Shown: piece after piece, positions 42,843 to 50,858 of the stretch | How the letters are laid out: each line of letters opens with the position of its first letter | Position numbering within the stretch: the stretch's first letter is position 1 | Source: Alteribacter aurantiacus DSM 18675 | Lineage (GTDB): Bacteria > Bacillota > Bacilli > Bacillales > Salisediminibacteriaceae | Length of the DNA: 64,000 nt | Direction: 5' to 3' | Assembly: GCF_000429705.1 (NCBI RefSeq) | Contig: NZ_AUCJ01000010.1 | Location: 172,708-236,707 of the forward strand | Notes under the pieces: model-generated | Database searches by the model: none | Told to the model about the DNA's origin: nothing | What the model saw: the letters and a program-made list of their open reading frames with translations, nothing else | Translations under genes and position numbers: made by a program

Positions 42843-43079
42843 ATGAAAGTAATTCCATTTAGCCATACATGGCCTTATGAAAAGCAAATGGGCGACATTT
42901 ACTTGTCCGAATGCCCGTTCTGTAGAGAAGAGAATGTACTTACTACGATGAAGCAAAGAGAATTGCAACGAGCGAAAGAACAGGTGAAACAGCGTTTGAA
43001 CTTGCCTTGTTGTTTGAAAACGCTCGTCATTTTAGAAGCTGACGACGATTATTTTTGGACTTCCGAGCCACTAAGGTGA
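42843..43079 (+). CDS. Small protein with CxxC, 78 aa, unknown
   Basis: MKVIPFSHTWPYEKQMGDIYL, then SECPFCREENVL with a CxxC, and LPCCLKTLVILEADDDY near the C terminus; the two Cys pairs could form a zinc site. I recall similar short proteins beside dapF in other Bacilli but know no function. ATG 42843 is twelve bases from AAGGGAG; a GTG at 42831 is too close to it. Confidence 0.75.
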   Translation: MKVIPFSHTWPYEKQMGDIYLSECPFCREENVLTTMKQRELQRAKEQVKQRLNLPCCLKTLVILEADDDYFWTSEPLR

Positions 43080-43118
43080 GACCCCTTACCCTACTAAGAT
43101 AATACAGGAGTGATACGA

Positions 43119-43985
43119 GTGAAGTTGCCGTTTACGAAAATGCATGGTTTAGGCAATAATTACATTTATATAAACGAATTTGATGTTTCTTTAAAAGAGG
43201 AGCAGCTCTCCTCACTAGCGGTAGAACTTGCCGATCAATATAGAGGAATTGGCTCGGACGGAATGATTTTAATCGGACCCTCAGACACAGCGGATGTGAG
43301 AATGAGAATTTTTAACAATGACGGATCTGAGGCGAAAAATTGCGGGAACGGTCTGCGTTGCGTGGCTAGGTATGCTTATGAAAGAGATCTGGTGAAGAAA
43401 GCGTCCATGTCCATTGAAACAAAAAGTGGCTTAGTTACAGCCGATGTTCACACGGAAGATGGAGAGGTAAAAGAAGTGACGGTTAACATGGGGCAGCCGA
43501 TCTTATCTCGTGAACAAATTCCAATGACAGGTGAACCGACTGATCAAGTTGTAGGCGAACCTTTTGATGTAGATGATGAAAGTCTAACCGTTACGGCTAT
43601 ATCGATGGGAAATCCTCATGCAGTATTCTTTGTAAATGACATCGATGAAGCCCCTCTTACGACGCTCGGGCCAGTCATTGAAAAAGACCCGCGCTTTCCG
43701 GACTGGGTGAACGTTGAATTTGTAGAAGTGGTGTCTGCAACAGAGCTACACTTTAGAGTGTGGGAAAGAGGGTCTGGGATCACTCAAGCGTGCGGAACGG
43801 GAGCCTGTGCTGCAGCTGTGGCAGCTATACTTAATGAACATAGTCGTCGAAATGAAGAGATTACCGTTCACCTTGCTGGTGGAGACTTGATCATACGATG
43901 GGACGATCGAGGAGAAGTCTGGATGACAGGTCCTGCCGAAGTGATCTGTGATGGTGTGTATGTTCCGAGGGAAATAAGAAAATAA
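43119..43985 (+). CDS. dapF: Diaminopimelate epimerase, 288 aa
   Basis: Converts LL- to meso-diaminopimelate for lysine and peptidoglycan synthesis. The two catalytic cysteines are Cys75 (NCGNGLRC) and Cys225 (QACGTGACA). Start block KMHGLGNNYIYINEF is typical, with Tyr-Ile where many have Phe-Val. GTG 43119 is preferred, eight bases after AGGAG; a GTG at 43110 overlaps that site. A terminator follows. Confidence 0.95.
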   Translation: MKLPFTKMHGLGNNYIYINEFDVSLKEEQLSSLAVELADQYRGIGSDGMILIGPSDTADVRMRIFNNDGSEAKNCGNGLRCVARYAYERDLVKKASMSIETKSGLVTADVHTEDGEVKEVTVNMGQPILSREQIPMTGEPTDQVVGEPFDVDDESLTVTAISMGNPHAVFFVNDIDEAPLTTLGPVIEKDPRFPDWVNVEFVEVVSATELHFRVWERGSGITQACGTGACAAAVAAILNEHSRRNEEITVHLAGGDLIIRWDDRGEVWMTGPAEVICDGVYVPREIRK

Positions 43986-43992
43986 GTCAACA

Positions 43993-44030
43993 ACTAAACC
44001 CTGATGCTAAGTGGCATCAGGGTTTAGTAA
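43993..44030. terminator. Bidirectional terminator dapF / mqnE
   Basis: CTAAACCCTGATGC / GCATCAGGGTTTAG perfect stem. Confidence 0.82.
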
Positions 44031-44035
44031 TGGGA

Positions 44036-45130
44036 TTAATATTCTTTAATCACGTTATAGAACGTGTCACGCTCAACAGGCTTCTTATCCGCCCCTTTAA
44101 TGAGGTGAATCAATTCCTTACGTGTAAGACCTTGTGACGTTAATGCGCCGGCAGCGTGAGAAATACGCTCTTCAATCAGTGTTCCGTGAATGTCAGAAGA
44201 ACCGAATGAAAGGGCCATTTGCGTAAGCTGAGGTCCAATGTTGATCCAGTATGCTTTGATGTGATCGAAGTTATCGAGCATCAATCGGCTGATCGCAATG
44301 GTGCGAAGGTCATCGTAGGCAGATGTACGACGAGTTAGGTTGGCATTCACACTTCTTGGTTGCATAGCGAGTGGGATAAATACCATAAACCCGTTCGTCT
44401 TATCTTGAAGCTGACGAAGGCGATCCATGTGAATCAAGCGCTCTTCTTTCGTTTCAATTGAACCGTAAAGCATGGTTGCGTGTGTTTTAAGTCCGAGCTC
44501 GTGAGCAAGTTCATGAGCTTCAAGCCATTGGTCTGTAGAGGCTTTCTCAGGGCTCATTTTCGCACGATAACGCTCGGTTAGGATCTCAGCTCCACCGCCT
44601 GGAAGAGTGTCAAGACCTGCTTTGACAAGCTCTTGAAGCACTTCTTTCATGCTTAATCCGGAAATACGAGAGAAGAACTCAATCTCAGCACCTGTATAAG
44701 CTTTGACCGTACATTGTGGGTAATGCTTCTTAAGGGTGCGAATCGTATTAAGGTAATAATCGAAAGGAACTTGGTGGTTGTGTCCACCTACAATGTGGAA
44801 CTCTCGAATGTTATCATTCCAGCGTTCTTCTACGTACTTTAGTAGTTCTTCTTCATGCATCGTATAAGCGCCTTCTTCACCGGGCTTACGTTTAAAACCA
44901 CAAAACGCACAGCTTGCTTCACAGACGTTTGTAGGGTTAATGTACATGTTTTCGATAAAGTAAACGTTCTTGCCGTTTTTCTTTTCGTTTACCATATTCG
45001 CTAACTGAGCTACTCCTAAAAAGTCATCCGTTTCATACAGTTTTAGGCCGTCTTCAATCGTAAGTCTTTCACCATTTACTACTTTGTCTTGAATCTTTTT
45101 TAGTTCTTGATCCATCAACAAAATTGACAT
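44036..45130 (-). CDS. mqnE: Aminofutalosine synthase MqnE, radical SAM, 364 aa
   Basis: Radical SAM enzyme of the futalosine route to menaquinone. The cluster Cys are Cys70, Cys74 and Cys77 (NPTNVCEASCAFCGF). HIVGGHNHQVPFDYYL, KAYTGAEIEFFSRISGLS and AGLDTLPGGGAEIL are typical of MqnE rather than MqnC. ATG 45130 has GGGGGAAATTCC before it. It stands alone: no mqnA, mqnC or mqnD is in the window. The related dehypoxanthine futalosine cyclase is the main alternative. Confidence 0.82.
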   Translation of the reverse strand: MSILLMDQELKKIQDKVVNGERLTIEDGLKLYETDDFLGVAQLANMVNEKKNGKNVYFIENMYINPTNVCEASCAFCGFKRKPGEEGAYTMHEEELLKYVEERWNDNIREFHIVGGHNHQVPFDYYLNTIRTLKKHYPQCTVKAYTGAEIEFFSRISGLSMKEVLQELVKAGLDTLPGGGAEILTERYRAKMSPEKASTDQWLEAHELAHELGLKTHATMLYGSIETKEERLIHMDRLRQLQDKTNGFMVFIPLAMQPRSVNANLTRRTSAYDDLRTIAISRLMLDNFDHIKAYWINIGPQLTQMALSFGSSDIHGTLIEERISHAAGALTSQGLTRKELIHLIKGADKKPVERDTFYNVIKEY

Positions 45131-45356
45131 GGAATTTCCCCCATTCTGATATATGACCATCTATTATGTGTCCCACGACTGGTTTGCAAAAATCCAGACA
45201 ATGAATTGTAAAAACTCTCAGTCTATCTTATCATCAAGGTGATAACTGTGTAAAACAGTAATGACTGAAGCCTGTTTGTGAATTGATGGAAGGCGGGATC
45301 AATACAGAGCTCCACTTCTTAAAACTCTGATAGTGGAGAGAGTGTTTTTTCTGAAG
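45131..45356. other. Start of a 1.07-kb gap without genes
   Basis: Region upstream of mqnE. A short hairpin TTATCATCAAGGTGATAA is near 45228. Otherwise nothing recognisable before the repeat cluster that fills 45357-46075. Confidence 0.4.
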
Positions 45357-45571
45357 GCTGTTTTCGTAAAGATTGTTGCTTTTTTAATGTAATTCTTCAT
45401 CGCTAGAATGCTGGTTGAAGCATACGGACCCTTCGCTTTCCGTGGCGGTGCTAGCAAGCCTCCTCGGGCTACGCCCTGTGGGGTCTTGCATTGCCCCCAC
45501 TGCCACAGGAGTCTTGCGCCCTTCTGCTTCAACTTTTCTTGTAGAAAAGCAACAATTCTTCCGAAAACAGC
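45357..45571 (-). repeat. Dispersed palindromic repeat, copy 4, in long inverted flanks
   Basis: The core (45431-45515, opposite orientation to copies 1 and 3) contains CTTCGCTTTCCGTGGCGGTG, GCCTCCTCGGGCTACGCCC and TGCCACAGGAGTC. Inner arms GTTGAAGC / GCTTCAAC and outer arms GCTGTTTTCG..ATTGTTGCTTTT / AAAAGCAACAAT..CGAAAACAGC make a nested hairpin of over 200 bp. A half-copy like the right end of copy 5 follows at about 45622-45665. Confidence 0.75.
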
Positions 45572-45764
45572 ATTTCAAAAAAAAGTGAAGCAAAAGTGCC
45601 AGAGCTTTTTTGTTATGTAAAGGGGAAAGGGAGCGGGTGGCATGAAACGGAGCTTCACATTAGGAATTACCATTTTCAAAAATGATGAGTATGCCCTTTG
45701 TCAAAAACCTTTCTATTTTATGTGAAATGCCTTGTCCTATTGTATTGCGTAGCTGAATGTTAGC

Positions 45765-46075
45765 GGCGACACTCCTGCGGCAGTGGGAGCCAGGAGAGAC
45801 CTCGCAAGGGCTTAGAAAGCCACTGAAAAAGTACAGCCCGACTTTTTTTCACTGCCTTTATTTGAATGGCAATGGCTCCACTCGGTTGCGCGCCTGATAC
45901 GAGAAACCCACTCGTATCAGGCTTTCAAAACAGGCAACCGTTACGCTCATTGCTTAGAAGGCATTGAAAAAGTTAAAGATCAAACTTTTTCAGTGCCTTC
46001 GGGCTTTGCCCGAGGAGGCTCGCCGGCACCGCCGCGGAAAGGGAGCCGATTGCATGAAGCGGAGCCTAATACACT
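45765..46075 (+). repeat. Dispersed palindromic repeat, copy 5, interrupted
   Basis: The left part ACTCCTGCGGCAGTGGGAG..CTCGCAAGGGCTT stops at 45813; the right part GGGCTTTGCCCGAGGAGGCT..GCCGCGGAAAGG resumes at 46001. Between them is the hairpin element copy A, with GGGCTT duplicated. Without the insert it reads like copy 3. Confidence 0.85.
45814..46000 (+). mobile_element. Non-autonomous hairpin element, copy A (187 bp)
   Basis: Terminal repeats GCCACTGAAAAAGT and AACTTTTTCAGTGCC. The left-end hairpin is CCACTGAAAAAGT / ACTTTTTTTCACTG, and the right-end hairpin is GGCATTGAAAAAGTT / AACTTTTTCAGTGCC. The central stem is CGGTTGC..CCTGATACGAG / CTCGTATCAGG..GCAACCG. It is flanked by GGGCTT on both sides and inserted in palindromic repeat copy 5. 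No coding capacity. Confidence 0.85.
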
Positions 46076-46204
46076 GGCGCAATGATATACTCACTTTAAG
46101 AATACAAAACACCTGGATAAATTGAGCACTAGCCTGTTCCGTTTTTACCTAAGTGGTGTAAAATAGAAGAGAAGTCGCTTTTATTTGTAAGGGAGGGGAT
46201 GGGA

Positions 46205-46396
46205 ATGAGGAAAAACGAGCAATCGGAAGATAGACTGACATCACTTATGCAGGAGATTGAGTTACTTCGTAAAGAAATGGTGAAAGCAGCCGATGACTAT
46301 GGCCGTGACCATCCCACCGTTTTGGAATATAGTAAAGAGATCGATCGCTATCATAATTTACTTATGCGATACAGAGAAGAATTAGGTAAGGTGTAG
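46205..46396 (+). CDS. Spo0E-like aspartyl-phosphate phosphatase, 63 aa
   Basis: Two-helix hairpin protein of the Spo0E family, which dephosphorylates Spo0A~P and so delays sporulation. The pattern MQEIELLRKEMVKAADDYG, then TVLEYSKEIDRYHNLLMRY has the expected helix, Gly turn and S-x-x-(L/I)-D motif that contacts the response regulator (SKEID). Partner specificity cannot be read. ATG 46205 is eight bases after GGGAGG; ATG 46199 is too close. Confidence 0.85.
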   Translation: MRKNEQSEDRLTSLMQEIELLRKEMVKAADDYGRDHPTVLEYSKEIDRYHNLLMRYREELGKV

Positions 46397-46457
46397 GGAT
46401 TCTTTACGGTAAAACAAGAACACGATATAATAGAAGGATATGAAAGGAGGGGCAATA

Positions 46458-46811
46458 ATGCTGAATATTACTGAAGCAGCAGCGACCCAAATTAAAGAGA
46501 TGATGAAAGCTGAAGATAACGAGAACAGCATGCTTCGTGTCGGGGTTAAAGGCGGCGGATGCAGCGGTTTGTCCTATGGAATGGGATTTGAAACGGAAGT
46601 AAACGCAGCCGATGAAACCTTCGAGCTTCACGGAATTAAGATTGTTATGGATAAAGAAAGCATTCCAGTAATGGATGGTGTCAAGATTGATTATAAACAA
46701 AACATGATGGGCGGCGGATTTACATTAGATAACCCGAACGCAATCGCGAACTGCGGATGCGGCGCATCATTTAGAACAGCAACAAATGCTGGTAAACCTG
46801 AAGACTGTTAA
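46458..46811 (+). CDS. yutM: A-type Fe-S carrier YutM (HesB/SufA/ErpA), 117 aa
   Basis: Fe-S carrier with the three conserved Cys: Cys35 (KGGGCSGLSYGM), Cys99 and Cys101 (NCGCGASF). A further Cys ends the protein. Works downstream of the SUF scaffold encoded elsewhere in this window. ATG 46458 is eight bases after AAAGGAGG. Confidence 0.94.
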   Translation: MLNITEAAATQIKEMMKAEDNENSMLRVGVKGGGCSGLSYGMGFETEVNAADETFELHGIKIVMDKESIPVMDGVKIDYKQNMMGGGFTLDNPNAIANCGCGASFRTATNAGKPEDC

Positions 46812-46816
46812 ATAGC

Positions 46817-46853
46817 AAACCAACTCCATTGGAGTTGGTTTTTTATTGCTGAG
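46817..46853 (+). terminator. Intrinsic terminator after yutM
   Basis: ACCAACTCCA / TGGAGTTGGT stem followed by six Ts. Confidence 0.88.
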
Positions 46854-46958
46854 ACAGGATAAATGCCGGTTCCCTTTATAGGAAACCGGCATATCGTATA
46901 AGTAAGGATCTGGCTTTATTTGTGAAATGATGCACAACTCAAGGGTGCGTGCCATTAT

Positions 46959-47963
46959 TTATTGAGGAAACATGCTTGAGCTATGACCAGGGAACACTCT
47001 TGCTTTTGGATCAATGGCTGCCTTTGCATTGTTTACGGCAATTGGTGCTTCACCAAAACCGCACGCAATTAATTTTACTTTACCGTCATAAGTGGCCACG
47101 TCACCTGCGGCATAGATCCCTTTAATGTTTGTTTCCATTTTTGAGTTTACGACAATGGAGTTTTTCTCGATATCGAGTCCCCATTCTTTAATCGGACCAA
47201 GGGCGGAAACGAAGCCATAATTAACAATGACAGAGTCTACTTCAATGGTTTCGACTTCATCACTGTCTTTTGTTTTAATATCGACCGCTGTAATTTTTTC
47301 CCCGTCCCCATGAAGCTTTTCAACGCTATATGGCGTACGGACGTTAATTTTATCCGAATCCAAGAGTTGATTTACGCTATGCTCATGGGCTCTGAATTTA
47401 TTTCGACGGTGAACGATGGTCACATCTTCTGCGATGTCTTCGAGCATTAGTGTCCAATCGACTGCGGAGTCGCCGCCTCCTGCAAGTAGAACTCGATCTC
47501 CGGCAAACTTATTCATGTCGCTTACAAAATAATGAAGATTTTTCCCTTCATATTGCTCAGCGCCTTCGATCTCAAGCTTGCGAGGTTTAAAAGCACCTAC
47601 GCCAGCTGTGATGACGATCGTTTTTGAATAATGAACTTCTTTATCGGTTGTAAGTGTGAAGATATCATCTTCGCCTTTTTCAACTTTTTCAACAGCCTGC
47701 TCCAAGGCAATGGTTTGTTCGAATTGGCTCGCTTGCTCCACGAGGCTGTCCACAAGTTCTTGCGCACGCACCTTAGGAAATCCGGCAATATCGTAAATGA
47801 ACTTCTCCGGATAAAGGGCTGATAATTGTCCCCCTAATTGAGGCATAGCTTCAATGATTTTCACCTTAGCTTGACGCATCCCGCCATAAAAAGCGGTGAA
47901 TATGCCAACAGGTCCTCCACCAATAATCGTAATATCATAAATATCTCTTTCACTATTTGACAA
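46959..47963 (-). CDS. yumC: Ferredoxin/flavodoxin-NADP+ reductase YumC, 334 aa
   Basis: Thioredoxin-reductase-like FNR of Bacilli. FAD motif TIIGGGPVGIFTAFYGGMR, NADPH motif VLLAGGGDSAVDWTLML with the following HRRNKFRAHE, and IYAAGDVATYDGK near the C terminus. The CxxC of thioredoxin reductases is absent, as expected for this FNR class. TTG start follows GGAGGTG by six bases. Essential in B. subtilis; supplies reduced ferredoxin or flavodoxin. Confidence 0.93.
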   Translation of the reverse strand: MSNSERDIYDITIIGGGPVGIFTAFYGGMRQAKVKIIEAMPQLGGQLSALYPEKFIYDIAGFPKVRAQELVDSLVEQASQFEQTIALEQAVEKVEKGEDDIFTLTTDKEVHYSKTIVITAGVGAFKPRKLEIEGAEQYEGKNLHYFVSDMNKFAGDRVLLAGGGDSAVDWTLMLEDIAEDVTIVHRRNKFRAHEHSVNQLLDSDKINVRTPYSVEKLHGDGEKITAVDIKTKDSDEVETIEVDSVIVNYGFVSALGPIKEWGLDIEKNSIVVNSKMETNIKGIYAAGDVATYDGKVKLIACGFGEAPIAVNNAKAAIDPKARVFPGHSSSMFPQ

Positions 47964-48186
47964 AACTTACACCTCCAAAGAAAATTTGCATGGCTACTTT
48001 CTTAAGTATAAACGTAACAAACATAGATGAAAAGCGATGTCGATGAATCGTGTTCGGAATCATTTGATAATTTAATAAAAACTCATTTTTCTGGTTAAAA
48101 AATAAGAATTAGCGGGAATATAAATACTATATTCCATTGAATCGTTAATATTAGGTGAAATTGTTCGGAAAAAGTTCACAAAATGG

Positions 48187-48215
48187 TTGAAATATAAACA
48201 GGAAATGAATATGAT
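48187..48215 (+). promoter_or_regulatory. Promoter upstream of yumB with hairpin leader
   Basis: TTGAAA (48187-48192), a 17-bp spacer and TATGAT (48210-48215). A leader of about 190 nt follows, with hairpin AGTTTAAC / GTTAAACT (about 48226-48258) and a T run near 48270, which may be an attenuator. The rest of the 47964-48186 gap holds no clear feature. Confidence 0.55.
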
Positions 48216-48286
48216 TGTAGTTGGAGTTTAACGAAGGTAAAAAACCAAAGTTAAACTTCTTGGGAATTATTTTTTTGTACTTTATT

Positions 48287-48304
48287 ACGTGAAAAACATC
48301 ACAA
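48287..48304. promoter_or_regulatory. Possible Rex-type redox operator upstream of yumB
   Basis: CGTGAAAAACATCACAAA has the GTGA-N6-TCAC arrangement of Rex boxes, which sense NADH/NAD+ and control NADH dehydrogenase genes in Bacilli. Flanks match the consensus only in part. Confidence 0.35.
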
Positions 48305-48413
48305 ACTTTAAAACTCTCCGTTTTACACATCCACCAGTTGGATAAAATTCACATGCTTTTTTATTGATGAACCGGGGAAAATGGAGAGTAATTAAGAAAT
48401 TGGAGTGAGAACT

Positions 48414-49622
48414 GTGGAGAGAAAACCAAGAATTGTCATTTTAGGTGCGGGTTACGCTGGAATTATGACAGCTTCACGTCTAACTAAAGCCGGGATGCAT
48501 CAAGAAGCGGAAATTACGTTAGTAAACAAGCACAACTACCACTATCAAACAACGTGGTTACATGAACCGGCCGCAGGGACGTTGCACCACGATAAAACGC
48601 GTATGCGTATTGACAGTGTCATCGACACAAACAAAGTGAACTTTGTTAAAGGCGCTGTTAAAGAAGTGAAACGTGAAGAGAAGAAAGTTGTTCTTGAGAA
48701 CGGTGAACTGGAATACGATTACCTCGTTATCGGGCTTGGATCTGAGCCTGAAACGTTCGGAATTCCTGGTGTTCATGAGCATGCTTTCGCAATCCGTAGT
48801 GTAAACTCCGTTCGTTTGATTCGTGAGCATATTGAATATAAATTTGCTAGCTACAACAATGAAGACGAAAAACATGATGAGTACCTTACGTTTGTAGTAG
48901 CTGGAGCAGGATTTACTGGTATCGAATTTGTCGGTGAACTTTCAGAGCGTGTACCGGAACTATGTGAGGAATATGACATTGATCGTGAAAAAGTACGCAT
49001 TATTTCCGTTGAAGCTGCTCCGACAGCTCTCCCTGGTTTTGATGAAGAGTTAGTGGAATATGCCATGAACCTTCTTGAAAGCCGAGGAGTGGAATTCAAA
49101 ATCAACACGCCGATTAAAGAAGTAACAGAGAATGGTGTACTTCTTGATGATGGTGAAGAAATAAAATCCCACACTGTTGTTTGGACAACAGGTGTACGTG
49201 GAAGTGCGATCGTAGAGAATAGTGGATTCGAAGCGATGCGTGGCCGTGTGAAGGTTGAAAAAGACTTACGCGCTCCACATCACGATGACGTGTTTATCAT
49301 CGGTGACTGTGCCCTTATTATTAATGAAGAAATTAACCGTCCATACCCACCAACAGCACAAATTGCGATTCAGCAAGCATATACGTGTTCAAACAACTTG
49401 AAGCATTTGATCACAGGTAAAGGTGAAATGGAAGAGTTTAAACCAGACATCAAAGGTACGGTAGCCTCTCTTGGAGGAAAAGAAGCAATCGGTCTTGTCG
49501 GATCCCGTAAAGTATACGGTTCTTCAGCTTCTGCTGTTAAGAAAATGATCGACAACCGTTACTTGTTCCTTCTCGGTGGAGTACCGCTTGTTCTTAAAAA
49601 AGGAAAACTAAACCTTATTTAA
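48414..49622 (+). CDS. yumB: Type II NADH dehydrogenase YumB, 402 aa
   Basis: Membrane-associated NDH-2 that passes electrons from NADH to menaquinone. FAD motif RIVILGAGYAGIMTASRL, NADH motif VVAGAGFTGIEFVGELSE, second FAD contact VFIIGDCALI and the quinone-side block PPTAQIAIQQ. The C terminus has a hydrophobic patch (YLFLLGGVPLVL) for membrane contact. GTG 48414 is eight bases after TTGGAG; GTG 48405 overlaps that region. Confidence 0.93.
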   Translation: MERKPRIVILGAGYAGIMTASRLTKAGMHQEAEITLVNKHNYHYQTTWLHEPAAGTLHHDKTRMRIDSVIDTNKVNFVKGAVKEVKREEKKVVLENGELEYDYLVIGLGSEPETFGIPGVHEHAFAIRSVNSVRLIREHIEYKFASYNNEDEKHDEYLTFVVAGAGFTGIEFVGELSERVPELCEEYDIDREKVRIISVEAAPTALPGFDEELVEYAMNLLESRGVEFKINTPIKEVTENGVLLDDGEEIKSHTVVWTTGVRGSAIVENSGFEAMRGRVKVEKDLRAPHHDDVFIIGDCALIINEEINRPYPPTAQIAIQQAYTCSNNLKHLITGKGEMEEFKPDIKGTVASLGGKEAIGLVGSRKVYGSSASAVKKMIDNRYLFLLGGVPLVLKKGKLNLI

Positions 49623-49720
49623 TTAATGTTCGTTACAGTTTGATCAATATAGTTGAAGAGGGGAATTGCAGTGACTTGGTATTCACATACACGCGAGTTT
49701 CATTGCTTCCCTCTTCATTT

Positions 49721-49757
49721 GAAATGTTCAGGAGTATTTCTCCTGAACATTTTTTTG
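49721..49757 (+). terminator. Intrinsic terminator after yumB
   Basis: AAATGTTCAGGAG / CTCCTGAACATTT stem with seven Ts. Confidence 0.92.
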
Positions 49758-49836
49758 TGCTTTGATTAATAGAGTAAATAGAAGAAAAACAAGCATGATT
49801 ACGCTTACATGGTCTAAAACGGTTGTTTTTGACGCT

Positions 49837-49864
49837 TTGCATAACTAAAGAAACTTGTTATATT
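49837..49864 (+). promoter_or_regulatory. Promoter of yuiA
   Basis: TTGCAT (49837-49842), a 16-bp spacer and TATATT (49859-49864). AACTCA..TGAGTT forms a small palindrome in the leader (about 49872-49891). Confidence 0.5.
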
Positions 49865-49913
49865 ATCAGAAAACTCAGATATATTTGAGTTAAGAACAAA
49901 GGGGGAGAAAACC

Positions 49914-50051
49914 ATGGCATATCCAAAGCGTCGATTAAAGCCAGGTGAGTGTGCGTATTGTGTTGGTAAAGGCTATTTTCAATTATTGCTCGGTGGCTCG
50001 GAAACATGTGACCATTGCCACGGTAGTGGAAAGCATTATCAAAAGCATTAA
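49914..50051 (+). CDS. yuiA: YuiA-family zinc-finger-like protein, 45 aa
   Basis: Tiny protein with two DnaJ-type CxxCxGxG-like motifs: CAYCVGKGYFQLLLGGSE and CDHCHGSGK, expected to bind one zinc. Length and sequence pattern fit YuiA, found after yumB in B. subtilis too. ATG 49914 has GGGGGAG six bases upstream. Function unknown. A terminator follows at about 50094-50125. Confidence 0.88.
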   Translation: MAYPKRRLKPGECAYCVGKGYFQLLLGGSETCDHCHGSGKHYQKH

Positions 50052-50093
50052 GACACTCCCTGCTGGAAGAGAAAACGTAAGTGACTTGAACAT

Positions 50094-50127
50094 TTTGGCC
50101 CTATCTACACTTGTAGATGGGGTTTTT
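50094..50127 (+). terminator. Intrinsic terminator after yuiA
   Basis: CCCTATCTAC / GTAGATGGGG stem then five Ts. Confidence 0.8.
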
Positions 50128-50301
50128 ATTTGCATCTGTATTAAATGGTGCAGTTGTAAAAGCAAATGAATTGACGATAAGTGCCTTACCAAACCATTCC
50201 TCCTTGTTCAAAGAAAATTCATTTGACTCTATCCGCTTTCTACAAGTAAACTAAAGTTTGGTTATACTGCTGGTAAGCGGAATTGTATGGGGGTGAGAGG
50301 T

Positions 50302-50619
50302 TTGAACATTGCGCAATTGCTCATATCGATCTTATTATTCGTGGTTCTGTTTTTCGGAATCGGTTTTATATTAAATATGCTACTACGCTCTACTTGGGTG
50401 ATGGCTGTACTCTATCCACTAGTCATTATTTTTATTATCGACGATGTTGGTTTCTTTAGTTACTTTACTTCTCCAGGAATGGCATTTTCTGAGCTAGGTC
50501 AAACCATAACCAATTTACATTTGGTTGATGTGGTCATTCTTTCTTCAGGGATGGCTGGGGCGATCCTTGCGGGAATCGCCATTAAGATGTTACGAAATCG
50601 AGGATATCGAATGTTTTAA
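50302..50619 (+). CDS. yuiB: YuiB-like membrane protein, 105 aa
   Basis: Three hydrophobic segments (about 3-25, 32-50, 72-95) with IIDDVGFFSYFTSPGMAF between the second and third. Unknown function; position after yuiA supports YuiB. TTG 50302 is eight bases after GGGGG and gives 105 residues; ATG 50287 would add five residues but overlaps that site. Confidence 0.78.
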   Translation: MNIAQLLISILLFVVLFFGIGFILNMLLRSTWVMAVLYPLVIIFIIDDVGFFSYFTSPGMAFSELGQTITNLHLVDVVILSSGMAGAILAGIAIKMLRNRGYRMF

Positions 50620-50660
50620 CGGACAAACCTTCCTTAATGATAAGGGAGGTTTGTTTCATT
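50620..50660 (+). terminator. Terminator-like hairpin after yuiB
   Basis: ACAAACCTTCCTTA / TAAGGGAGGTTTGT stem followed by TTCATTTT. Confidence 0.7.
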
Positions 50661-50736
50661 TTATAGATGGGTATGTTGAATGTTGGGGACGGGTTGCCCC
50701 CGGTGAATCGATAGACCGAACTATTCATTGTAAATT

Positions 50737-50765
50737 TTGAACATTTACTATAGTTTGGATATTTT
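50737..50765 (+). promoter_or_regulatory. Candidate promoter of the AbgT gene
   Basis: TTGAAC (50737-50742), a 17-bp spacer and TATTTT (50760-50765). Confidence 0.4.
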
Positions 50766-50858
50766 AAAATCGATTCATTATTCAGCTTAAATTTCGTATA
50801 ATCGAATTTGTCTATTATTTTTGGAATTTTAACTAACATATTGAAAGGGAGATTCAAA

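Noticed and set aside
48423..49622. yutJ and yumB as a recent duplication
   Set aside because: Both are NDH-2-like, but differ in length and sequence throughout and occupy the same conserved positions as in B. subtilis, so they are old paralogs.
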